Source: Nansenia antarctica | Taxonomy: Eukaryota; Chordata; Actinopteri; Argentiniformes; Microstomatidae | Direction of reading: 5' to 3' | Assembly: GCA_963989245.1 (NCBI GenBank) | Contig: OZ022342.1 | Span: 14,532,995-14,596,994 of the forward strand | DNA length: 64,000 nucleotides | Shown: piece after piece, positions 32,646-43,700 of the stretch | Layout: the number at the start of each line of letters is the position of its first letter | Position numbering within the stretch: position 1 is the first letter of the stretch | Position numbers and translations under genes: made by a program | The notes under the pieces: model-generated | What the model saw: only the letters and a program-made list of their open reading frames with translations | Database searches by the model: none | Told to the model about the DNA's origin: nothing

Positions 32646-33660
32646 GTCAAAAGCAAATTAACTCAGTTTGTCACATATAGACAACAGATAGAAATCTACC
32701 AGGCACCAAGTGTAAAAAGTATATAAATCGTCGTTACTTCATGAACTCCCAGTCTCAGCCTTGATAGGAACTGGGATGATAACGATGTTTGCAATAAGGC
32801 TACCACCACAACTCCCTATAATTTTGCGTTTAACTGAATTTGCGCGGTCAGTCAAAGTTGAACCGTGTTTAAGTCCATATCACGTCTCTCACGCCTGACT
32901 CTGCCTTGTCGACTGTCAATCACTGTTATATTACGTTACAAGACTACGAGTCAACCGGTAACACCCACTGAGACTTTGAGTGACAACCTCCAGCCACCAA
33001 TGATAACCTTATATTAAACAAGGTAAACAAGACTGGCTTTTACATAATGCATATTTATGTTAGTTCACCCCGAAAACACGGCAGTTTACACGGAAAAGAT
33101 TTCAAGGGGTACAACAACATGTTTTTCTGTCTATTCAGTTTCCTCTAGTTGTCTCAGGGTGAAGTTATTTATCAATATGTCTCTGAGAACACGAAGGACA
33201 AACTGTACTAGGCATGCTGTAAGGTTGATGAGGAAACTTCATCGCTTGCGAGTAAATTTGCCACACTGTAAAAAAAAAAAAAAAAAAAAAACAAACTAGG
33301 CGATGGAGATAGTTTTTCCTCATTATGCAATACAATGAATTATCATGGGTCTCTCAAGAATCTACAAGGAAGGACCTATCACTTACTGTGTTGGTACAGT
33401 CTGGTTCTGTCCAGCTACCTGGAGTGGACAATATTTCTTTTCTTATAGCAATCCTGTTTAAACTATGCCTGTAAGTGGCACCTCTACTCTCGTCAACAAG
33501 GGCCTCGAAGTAGGCCTATGTTGTTATTTATATTCCTCGACCACTTTTCTCAGGAGGTAAAGAAAGGTTCCCAATCTAGTCCTAGTGGAAAAGGCCAACA
33601 CTCCAGGAATAATCCTGCCACCTTGTGGATTACTCAATAGATTCAACCATTGACACAATT
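32646..33660. other. foxo1 5' flank (5' UTR/promoter region) and intergenic DNA
   Basis: Sequence immediately upstream of the foxo1 ATG on the minus strand. No coding potential is seen. A poly(A) run of about 22 lies at 33269-33290. I could not define a transcription start. Confidence 0.4.
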
Positions 33661-33679
33661 CAGACATGGGCCATAGGCA

Positions 33680-34780
33680 CATAGGTCAAGATATATACTA
33701 ATACTGGGTAGGGGCTCAAAACAGTCTCAATTCTTTGTGACATTGATTCCACAAGATGTTGGAAACATGCCTTTGGTGGTGGTACAAAATGACATGATGT
33801 GCACCTTCAAGCTCTGAATCTCCTGTTCCCATCCCAAAGGTGTTCTATTGGATTCAGATCTGGTGACTGGGAAGGCCACTGAAGTCATTGTCATGTTCAT
33901 GAAACCAGTTTAAGACAACTTTTGTTTTGTGACATGGTGCATTATCATGCTGGAAGTAGCCATTAGAAGATGGGGAATTTGTGGCCATGAAGGTATATGC
34001 ACATGGTCAGCAATAATACTCAAATAGGCTGTGGCATTCAAGAAATGATTGATTGGTATTAACATACCCAAAGTGTGCCAAGAAAACATTCCCCACACCA
34101 TTACACCACCTCCACCAGCTGTTGACTGTTGACAATAATAATTTGTTTTATTTCATTGGTGCCTTTCTGGACACGTTACATTTTAAAAAAGTACAATTAA
34201 AATCGAGAGAAAAAAGACATGCAACATGATCAAACATAATAACATAGGACAAAACAGCAGCAACGAGACATGGACAGCATAAAAAGACAGGTTGGGTCCA
34301 TGGATTCATGCTGTTTGCACCAACAGCTGTCTGACCCCCCTATCTTTGTGCCCCAGCAGAAATTGAGATTCATCAGACCAGGCTACGTTTTTCCAGTCAT
34401 CAACTGTCCAGTTTTGGTGAGCCTGTGCCCACTGGAGCCTCAGCTTTCTGTTCATAGGCTGACCGAAGTGAACCCGACGTGGCCTTCTGCTGTTGTAGCC
34501 AATCCACCTCAAGGTTCGAAGTGTTGTGCATTGTGAGATGCTTTTCTGCTCACCACAATTGTACAAAGTGGTTATCTGAGTTACCGTAGCCTTTCTGTCA
34601 GCTCGAACCAGTCTGGCCATTCTCCTTTGACCATTTTTTTGTGACCTTTACCTGAAGCTGCTAGTCCCTATCTGCAGGATTTTATCCATTGCGCTGCTGC
34701 CACACGACTGGCTGATTAGATAATTGCATGAATGAGAAGGTGTACAGGTGTACAATAAATACTACCTAATAAAGTGTTTG
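33680..34780 (-). pseudogene. Tc1-like transposase relic, interrupted
   Basis: The minus strand at 34620-34306 reads MARLVRADRKATVTQITTLY, then NRKLRLQWAQAHQNWTVDDW and VAWSDESQF, the amino half and first catalytic region of a fish Tc1-like transposase. At 34101-33910 it reads MVWGMFSWHTLGMLIPINH, then NATAYLSIIADHVH, the middle part. A roughly 130-bp foreign stretch (about 34135-34270, GCCTTTCTGGACAC type) separates the halves. The outer end near 34738-34775 resembles the 'CCTAATAAAGTG' family terminus. Frames are broken; inactive. Confidence 0.8.
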
Positions 34781-34789
34781 ATTTTTTTG

Positions 34790-35490
34790 ATTCAAAATTC
34801 ACACACAAAAAAAGAAACTCCTACCATATTAAGTTATCAACTCCATGGCACAATTGACGAGTTTAAGTGTGACTTTGGTGGTACGGTGATGCCCATAGGA
34901 AGCAACTGCCTTTCATTGAATCATTTGCCAAGTGCTTTCTTTTTCCCAAACCTTACACACAATGGACTGCTAAGTGTGTTTTTAGAACACGAGAATGTAA
35001 TCAGAAGGAATTGACTTTCATTGTTTTTTCACCCCTTCAACTCCTTTTCCTGTAAAAACGTGTTTGGGGTGAAAATAATGTCACATGTGGGAGTCAATTT
35101 ATATCCTTAAAGCAATTTGGCATAAGGGGTCTTAGATGTCCTGATAAAGTAACACTGATTTTACCACTGACCTGTGGAAAAACCCCATCCATCATGATCC
35201 CAGGATAGGAAACAAAAGCTCTCCAACTGTTTATAGGAACATTCACACAACCCCACTTAGGCTGAAGTATTCTCTATCAAACCATTCTATAAACATTCTC
35301 TCTATCCTGTTTTTCTTACAATGAGGTAAGACCAAAACATGAAACCGACACCTTTTAGGCATACAGTGAAGATGCATTGCAGACATGGCCAAAAATAATT
35401 TTGAATGGGTTAATAACATGTTCTGTAAAGAAAAGTAGAAAAAACTAGTCCATTTAAGTCCACCAACCTTAAACAAAGCAATCCTTGCAT
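34790..35490. other. Intergenic, AT-rich
   Basis: No gene recognised. It separates the Tc1 relic from the mrps31 3' end. Confidence 0.4.
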
Positions 35491-35510
35491 AAGACGTTGA
35501 AAACACAGTG

Positions 35511-35516
35511 TTTATT
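35511..35516 (-). terminator. mrps31: Candidate mrps31 polyadenylation signal (AATAAA)
   Basis: The plus strand reads TTTATT, i.e. AATAAA on the gene strand, about 390 bases after the mrps31 stop. It is the nearest canonical signal I noticed; the cleavage site is not verified. Confidence 0.35.
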
Positions 35517-35907
35517 TTGTTAACAGCATGGCTATTTTGAAGCTATATCACTTCAGTTCGTGATTTCAACTTAACTGAAATACCAACATATGCAGCACAG
35601 GCAGACACCACCTGAAGCACACATTCTTTTGTCCGGTTTGTCCTACTTCTCCTCTTGCTTCCAACACTATAGAAACAGTGTAATTCTCAAGGTGGAGAAA
35701 CAGACATGGTATGTACAATGAGTCTCTGAAGATATAGAACCAACTATACATTATGGTTAATAACACTGAAGTCCAGGCTTTTAAAGAAGCAGGGCGTATC
35801 ATTTTCTTATCATGATTTTAGACTGAGCAACCCATACATCTCATGTGATAATTTGTGACAGATGCCACAGATGACTTTAAATAAAGACTCATTTTAAGAT
35901 TCACAGG

Positions 35908-38900
35908 TCACTTGAGGTAAACCTCTGCATCCTGAAGGACATCCTCCTTCTGCAGGAAGTAGTCCCTGAACCAAGCTATGTGCTCCTTCTTCTGTACGAC
36001 TGTAAGATGGGGGTTGTTGGCCAGGCCGGCCACCACCAGCTCCATGAAGTGGCGCACAGGCCCCTGGTGGGGGAAGCCTTCCTCCAAGTGCTTTTCTAGG
36101 AAGACATGCTCATGGAATGGAACGCTGGCCTCCTCCTCAAGACCTAACAATGAGAGAGAACAGACTAAATACCTTATTGAGCAATGCCCTAACACTGTCT
36201 TTCTCTGTATCTCTCCATCTGTCTTGCGTACATCTCCATCTGTCCTGCAAATCAAGAACTCACCAGCCTCATTGTTGACTGGATACTGCCACAACTTGCC
36301 CTCTTTGGTCCACTGGATCATCTCCTCAAAGCCATTGCGAGGCATTTGGTTGGTTGACACAGCTACTTGATTTGCTAATTCAATATCCCATAGAGTTGGA
36401 GCAGCTGAAAACATAGCAATTGAAGAAGAATACTCAATAAATCATATTACATATTGCGCCATCTATTACTATAACACAGCAACTAGGATTTTACAAATCA
36501 ACTCTTTATCAACTGAAATATATTAAACCTCTTAGGTTTCAACCCTTATCTAATCTGATTTTAAAAGAGTGCCTCTTGGAATACAAGACATTGAATAGCA
36601 CTTGCACAGTCAACGTCCTCTCATTCCTTACCAATATCTGTGTCTGCCTCATCCTGTTCAGTGCTTGGGGAAAAGATGCTAAGCCTTTTCCCTGAAAACA
36701 GACTCCTCCTGATAAACAAAAGGTCATGGGCCAAAGTTCAGGTTTACTCAAAAAGTTAAGAACAACAATGCCATTTAAGCAAAGAATATCCAAAGATGAC
36801 TTCCTAGACGAAAGGTAGTGAAAAATAAATAGCTGAAATTGAGAAATGTTGAGAGATGAATGACAAGATAAGATATTTCAACTTCACCAGTGTTGTACTA
36901 AGCCCTGGGTATTCCTACCTCCTTCGAACTCCATCCAGCTCTCCTGTGATACCTCTTTCATGAGTGTATCCTCGACCGTCTTCATCAAAGCGGATCTGAT
37001 TAGCTGGCCGTGCATTTTGCCTGCCATTAGGCCTCTTCCCCACCTTCATGTCAGCAATAATATCTCTGAAAACAAACAAATTAGGGCATCATCATATGTC
37101 AATGTCTTGTTTCACAGTGGTCATAACAATGTGTTAGACACCATTACAGCCTTCTCTAGAGTCAGGGAACAGGACTCCAACAAACATACCCAATGTTGTT
37201 CACTTCCCCTTTCTTCTGGGCCTCTGCGACGGCCTCATGTTGCCTCAACTGTCTCAGGAGCTCAGACTCCGCCTGGCTTTGGTTTGGTAGAGTGGAGGCA
37301 GCAGCCGAGGCAGCAGCAACCAGCTCGGGGTTCAACGTCTCACTAAATACAAACACACAAAGTCATAGAAAGGATGAATTCAGTAAAGTAGGTGGGAGTG
37401 AGGCTACTGGTAAGTCTAATTCACCATTGTAAAGATTCCCATAGGCCTATACTATACTATCCGCTTGTTAAGTCTGACGTCAAAAGTGACGTTTAGCCAT
37501 TTCCGAGTCCAAACCAGAAATTCCCCCCACCAGAGTACCTGTGAACTACAGCGGTAGAATGACAGTTTAATCGTTTTTTAGACTCGGATCTATTCATACA
37601 AGAAGGGACACAGCACTTTCCCGTTTTCTCCATATTGTCAGGGTATTTGAGCCTCGGAAAAGCGCTATATAAATATAATTTATTATTATTATTATTTCGG
37701 CATTTCGAAGACAGCGCCTCAGCCAACGTTGGACCCGGAAACACGTCACGACTTAACAAGCGGATAGTGAATGAGGGTGTATCCAAAGAAGCAGCTTATT
37801 TCCAGTAATGAGAGGATATTATAAATAACTATGTTATTTCCTCACCTTGGGGTTGGAGTGTCAGCAGTGGCATTCTGAAACATACTGATGGTGCTCTCCA
37901 TGGCTTCTGGTGTGGGCCTGGCTGCAGGCTCAGAGCTTCGCTGTACCTTTAAGGCTTTAAACTTCCTCTTGTTGGTCACCTCCACCTTCATAGCTCCCAG
38001 GAGAGCCAGCAAACTCTCCTTCCCGCTCTTCACCTGCTCGCCCTCTTCATGCACACCTTCCCTTTGTTCTACCTTATTGACCTCTACCTTCTCCTCCCCT
38101 ACCAGGTCTCTCTCCATCTTTACCTCTAAGGTCTGCACGACTTCTACTGTTTTCATCTTGATTTCTTCCATTTTTTCCTCCTTCACTACCTCCATGTTTA
38201 CTTCACCTCTCTGCTGTGCATCATTGTCTCCTTCCATATTAGCCTCTACCCTCTGCTCGCCCTGTATTGTCGTCACCTTGACATCATGTAGTTCAATCCT
38301 CTTCTTTTCACCCGCGTTTACTGCTTCCTTGAGGTCACCATCCTTCTTTGCGTCTTCCTTGATCCCTTCCTTCGGAGGGAGTTGACCCTCTTTATTTTCA
38401 CAATGAGAGATGGCACTTGTGCCAAGTGTCTTGAAGCCTCCTCCATTCGTAGCTCTACATAAGAGACATGAACAGTGTTATATAGGTATAATAAGTACCA
38501 CTGCATATTGCATTATGAGTTAATTCATGAACGTTAGCTTGTGTTACTGTTACAATAATTAATGCATACGTTTCTCAGACTATGCATATTTTCTAATTAA
38601 CTGATTATTTTCAAGGTTAGTTACAAATAATGTAACAAGCAGCAACACATACACTCTCTCTTCTGACAACTTGCCACCCACAGCCCTCTTCAATAAAGAC
38701 ATGACATATCTACATTACTAATATCAATAGCTATCTGCTCACTACTACTAGCTAAAACATTAGATGATGTTGATGCATAGATGATGTTGATGCAGTTTAT
38801 AGTGTATATAGCCTTTATTTATGTAAACCAGCTCTTTTCCCTTCTTGTTTTTAGTATTTTTTTTCCTAGCACCAGGGGAGCCCCCCCCCCCCTCCTAAAT

Positions 38901-39186
38901 GTCGTTGTATGGTACCTGTACTATATTAATTAATTAATTAATTCATTCAGTTTGCATAGATGTGTAGCCACTAGTAGCCACAGCTAGCTGCACAGACATG
39001 GAGTTATTATGGCTACACTGCAGCTGAGCTGGCTAATGCTGCCATCTAACACAACCTTCTGTGAACCTACCGTGAGAAGGGCAGTGACACTTTGTCACAT
39101 TTCGTTGACAACACACACGCCTCATGATGAGCACGGATTGCACGACTTCGAGACAGATACAGTGAGAGCAGTAACCTTCTGTACAT
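35908..39186 (-). CDS. mrps31: Mitochondrial small-subunit ribosomal protein mS31 (MRPS31), seven exons
   Basis: Component of the mitochondrial small ribosomal subunit. Exons (minus strand): 39186-39071, 38454-37846, 37342-37190, 37065-36919, 36708-36632, 36404-36264, 36143-35908. All junctions are GT-AG with matching phases, giving 492 residues; human MRPS31 has 395. The start MYRRLLLSLYLSRSRAIRAH is Arg/Leu-rich with no acidic residue in its first 20, a typical mitochondrial targeting sequence. The conserved carboxyl half is clear: LNPELVAAASAAASTLP, IIADMKVGKRP, TLWDIELANQ, NGFEEMIQWTKEGKLW, VNNEAG, FHEHVFLEKHLE, and RHFMELVVAGL to the stop. The extra length comes from an acidic Glu/Lys/Val-rich expansion in exon 2. 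The gene is divergent from slc25a15, as in human. Confidence 0.93.
37655..37697 (+). mobile_element. SINE 3' tail fragment with (ATT)n
   Basis: AAAAGCGCTATATAAAT followed by TATTATT repeats is the conserved 3' end of a widespread fish tRNA-derived SINE family. Only the tail is recognisable; it lies in mrps31 intron 2. Confidence 0.6.
37846..38454 (-). CDS. mrps31: mrps31 exon 2, with acidic low-complexity expansion
   Basis: A 609-nt exon (phase 2 in, 2 out). It opens ATNGGGFKTLGTSAISHCEN, aligning with human FGTNSVICSKK. It closes with SLLALLGAMKVEVTNKRKFK, aligning with human DLLGIIKGMKVEL. Between them lie about 100 residues rich in Glu, Lys, Val and Met with loose repeats (VEVNKVEQ, EEKMEEIKMK, EVNMEVVKEE). 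This is much longer than the human linker, so the insertion is lineage-specific as far as I can judge. Confidence 0.85.
38800..38947 (+). mobile_element. Truncated L2/CR1-type LINE 3' end
   Basis: The sequence from CTTTATTTATGTAAACCAGC through CACCAGGGGAGCCCCC to TGGTACCTGTACTATA matches the 3' UTR of the LINE found at 55247-57523 and at the ends of the tandem units. Only about 150 bases of the 3' end are present, as usual for 5'-truncated LINE copies. It lies in mrps31 intron 1. Confidence 0.75.
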
Positions 39187-40645
39187 CCTTGTTCTTCACA
39201 AATGTCTACAATGTCGTCTAGACACGTTTCCTCTTGGGTGCAACGATCAAATAGACCACCATGAAACAAAACACATATTAAAGGTTCCGGGGTGTGCGAT
39301 TTTTAGCCTTGAACATGTTTTCTTTATTTAATAGTTAATTTCTTGTTTGGTTGTCATTCTGCTATTGTTTTGTATTATTTCTGTTGTGTTGTCATTGCAA
39401 AATAATGTCCATGTAAACCTCATTATCGCTAGGGAGCAGAAACAGAACGCGAGCTATGACAGTAGTGTGTCGCTTTGCCAGGAGGATGGAAACGCAGCCA
39501 TCCCCATCCCTCCAGACCCAATGTACAATGTGATGCTATGTGCCACAAATGAATGAAATGGTCACGAACGCCGTGTCCCTTACCTGTTCTACGTAGCATC
39601 GCAAGTAAGTGAGACTGGGACAGTCCTGAATGAACGATGCGGAGCTGTTTAAGTATTTTAACTTGATTTATTCAATTACCTCTATTTTTGCTACTGTTGT
39701 TGTAATGAACTTCTACTAGCACTGACTGATGTTAGCTTGTGTGTCTTTTTAGCTTGCCATCTTTAATGTCAGCTGTATTATGCATTATTATTTTCCACAA
39801 TTCTTAGTTTGTTAATCAACCGTCTGATGTGATTGACTTTCATCGGTGGGATATTCCGCCGGTGCGTCATAAGTGTTAGTTAGGTAACTGGTTAGTTGAA
39901 CCACATGGGTTAGTAGGGACTTGAAGCATGCATGAGGACGGAACTCTGTTTCTACACCGCATCCTCGAAATATGACAAAGTCCACGAAAAGAGTGGAAAT
40001 TAACACCCCGATGAGACCTTTTTGTAAAACCGTAAGTCCGTGTGTATCTCTCCCATTCATAATTTTTGCCATTTGGTTAAGCATTTCCCACTTTTGCGAC
40101 ATGTCCTTCCTTGGAGCCGCGTGACGTTGTCGCCTTCTTGCTCCTTGAACTCAGTGGAATAGAAACTCGAGACTTTAAATGCAATATATTATCATACAAC
40201 ATTAGTGAGTGAGCGCTATTTTCTCCTTCCATTCTCGGATGTTTTTCTTCTTCTTACTATATTGAATGATATATTTAAATGAACCAGTTGCTACCTAGGT
40301 TGAATCAGTGACATTGGGACATGCCATGCAAAGTTAAGAAAATTGTTGTCCAATGTACGCGAGTTACTGCAACATAACTTGGCTGGTTTCTCCTAAAGAT
40401 CAGTGCGTGATTTATTGATTATCGAATTCATATCTAATCCGTTTCAGTATGGCAATACAATTACATACTAGATACACCCACTTGAACGTCAATTCGTTGC
40501 TTTTGAGATAGGATGAATGACATATTAAGCAGTTTGGCGCAAGTACAGTGATAGTAGATGTGTCATTGTTTGATTTATTGCGTGTTACAGCAAGAGAGAA
40601 ACATATAATAGTATCTCATGTTGTTTGTGCATCCTCTTTGTGCAG
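39187..40645. other. Intergenic region between divergent mrps31 and slc25a15 (shared promoter candidate)
   Basis: The two genes point away from each other, with starts about 1.5 kb apart. The slc25a15 ATG exon begins at a splice acceptor (TGTGCAG|GAG at 40646), so at least one non-coding first exon should lie upstream. Candidate donors are CGCAA|GTAAGTGAG near 39604 and AAAACC|GTAAGT near 40029. A 69-residue hydrophobic frame at 39347 is not supported. Confidence 0.45.
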
Positions 40646-40706
40646 GAGCTGTACCTTATAAAGCAGGAACCCAGATTTCTACAGACGGTTTGAGTTCCTT
40701 GTCACC

Positions 40707-43700
40707 ATGGCCCCCCACCCAGTGGTCCAGGCCTTCATTGACCTCTCTGCTGGAGCCATAGGTACATTGATTTGGGGATGATTTAGAAGTTCATTTAGAA
40801 GTGCTTTGGATGTAGAAAACACTTATGAAATAAATACTGGCCAGGATTATAACCTACACTTGATCCATGGCTAGTATAGTCAAGAAAGGTATAGTTCTAT
40901 ATTTATCATCAACATGTGTGGGTTCTTTTAACACTTTTATCAACAACATCTAAGCTTTGATTCAAGAGATTGACTTGTTCTTGAGACCTTGAACTGACCT
41001 ACTAAGCCATTTCAGTAGCCACATTAGCGTTGTCCATTGTTCTGAGTCCTCATCTGACCCAGCCGTTTACTGCTGACTGCTGTCTTTTTTCAGCCTGTTC
41101 CCATTGTTTCCAATGACTGTGTGCACTGCTCCATGGCCCACGGCCCTCTGCAAATCCCAGACTGATCCTTATCTCCTAGGATAAAGCATAGGTTTTGTGT
41201 AATTTTGCATGGGTCATCAAAGAGCTGGTAAATTATGAGATTCAGGTTTGTTAAGGCTGCCGTAACAGATTCCCTAACCCTAACCCTGTCTCCTTGTTCC
41301 CATACTGCATCCAGGAGGCACAGCATGTGTTTTCAGTGGGCAACCTCTGGACACGGCCAAGGTGAAAATGCAGACATTCCCCTCCATGTATCGAGGATTT
41401 GTGCACTGCTTTACATCCACCTACAGGCAAGTGGGGCTACGTGGCCTATACCAGGGCACCACTCCAGCCCTGGTGGCCAACATCGCTGAGAACTCAGTGC
41501 TCTTCATGAGCTATGGCTTCTGCCAGGAGGTTGTCCGCATGATGTCAGGACAGAACGCTGGAGCCACACTCAGGTATGGTGCTGTAGGAATGGCTGTCCA
41601 AAGGGTCCATGTTTATGCCATCCCATGCATCTGTCCCATTCCGTAGTCATTCATCTTATTATTGTCCAATGTTCACCATATCTTTTAGAAGTGATTCTAC
41701 CATTTCATGCAGGATCCTGTGTATTTCATTCTTTCTCGGTTAGTGACATGCAGAAAGCATGTGCTGGGTCGGTGGCATCCATTTTCTCCTCACTGGTACT
41801 GTGCCCCACTGAGCTTGTGAAGTGCCGCCTCCAAGCTATGCACGAGATGCAGGCGTCAGGCAAGATTGCAAGTGGGCAAAAGTGAGTGTCTTTGAGGAAC
41901 ACCTCTTCCTGTTTTGTCCTTATTTTATCGTATTAAAGGAGTAGCACTATATTTTGTGGTACAGAAATGACCAGTATTTACTAATGAAAAACATGGGGTA
42001 ATGGTACTGTTATTACACAATAATAACATAGGATAGAGAAGAAGCCGCACACTCTTGGTCCAGATGCAAAACAAGTGTACATTTTAATGACACAACAGTT
42101 TCGGCCAAAGGCCTTTGTCAAGTGTTACCAACAAGATGGTGCATGTCGGCCATTAAATAAACAGGTGTAGGCTAGATTGATTGAATGAGCCACACCTGTG
42201 AGGACCCACCCACGTGAGATTATACAATACATCATACATACTGTAAACAACAAAATCGGTTTTATATAGTTATCAAAAGGCTCAAAATACTGTATAGCCT
42301 ACATGTAAGGGATAGATATAAATAACAAGTGGGTGTTAGCAGAGCGCTGAGTCCTAAAAGAAAAAAGACAAGAAGAAGGGTCATACAATTATTAGAGACA
42401 TGGGGGGAAAAAGGAAGAAAAAACCTGGGTGGGACATATAATCTGACCAACTCTACAGACATAGAATAAACACAGTACAGCTAGAACATCAGCCCTTAGG
42501 AGGGGCGTCATAAGCTGCTGTGACAAATGACGTAAAAGTCTCTATCGATCAATACAGTTACAAAAAACATTTAAGTTCAAACTCAACATTCAGACCGCGA
42601 GGAGACAAAGTATTCAGATAGTGGATATAGAAGTTTTCCCTTCTAGATAACAGGTTGTCAAGGTCTCCACCACGTCTGGGGAGGGAGACCTTTTCAATAC
42701 CTATATATCTAAGAGAGGCTATAGGGTGGTTATATTCTGAAAAGTGCGTTGCTACAGGATAATTGAGATTCTTACACCTAATGGTACTACGGTAATACAG
42801 GTTTTTAATTGTCTGCTAGTTTTCCCTACATAGGACTTCCCGCAGGGACAGGTGATCAAGTAAATAACTGATTTGGTGTTGCAGGTAATCACCCCTTTGA
42901 TAGGGATGGTCTTCCCAGTATGCGGGTGCTTAAAAGAGCTGCAACGGTGAGTGTAGTTACACTGGGAGCAGGCTCCACAGCGTCGATTACCATCTGGGAT
43001 AGGTGTAAGAAGCAATTGACTAGGTTCAACACGAGTAGGAGGTAGATCGGAATTAACGAGTCTATCTCTCAAGTTACTACCCCGCTTAAATACAGTGAGG
43101 GGGGTCCTTAAATGTATTGTGCAGACTGGTATCAGATTTAAGTATATGCCAGTGATTATTGATGATGCCTCTTATCTGTTCAGAGCGTTTAGAATATTGG
43201 GTAGAGAAGATAATGGATGGATTTTTAGACTTAGGTTTCCTCTGAAAAAAGTGTGACCTATCATAAATTCGTGTAGCAGCTATATTAATTTGGGTCTGTT
43301 TATAACCTCTTGCGCTGAACTTTTTCTTCATGGCACTCATGTTTCTCTCAAAGTCTGACTCCCTACTGCAAATTCTCTTAACTCTACAAAATTTACTGTA
43401 AGGAAGGCTGTTTTTGAGTGGAAGAGGATGACAGGAGCTCTAAGGAGACTATTACGTGCAGTGGGCTTAGTGAACAGATCGGAAAATAAAGTGTTATTCT
43501 CACGTATAACCCACAGATCAAGAAAACGAATGCGATTGAAATCAAAGTCCATAGTGAATGTAAGGTATTGTGAGCAATTGTTTAAATAAACAAAAAATGA
43601 TTGTAACTGTTCAGTATTTGTTGTCAAGAAATGTTTAAGGCAACTGGCTGATGAGACGTTCTACAAGAAACTTCCTGGTGATCCGACCCAACTATTTAAG

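Noticed and set aside
37888..38385. 165-codon plus-strand ORF, Ser/Thr-rich
   Set aside because: Mirror of mrps31 exon 2; its bias follows from the Glu/Lys codons on the other strand.
39347..39556. 69-codon ORF with a signal-peptide-like start
   Set aside because: It relies on a non-ATG start, has no family resemblance and lies in the divergent promoter region; not supported as a gene.
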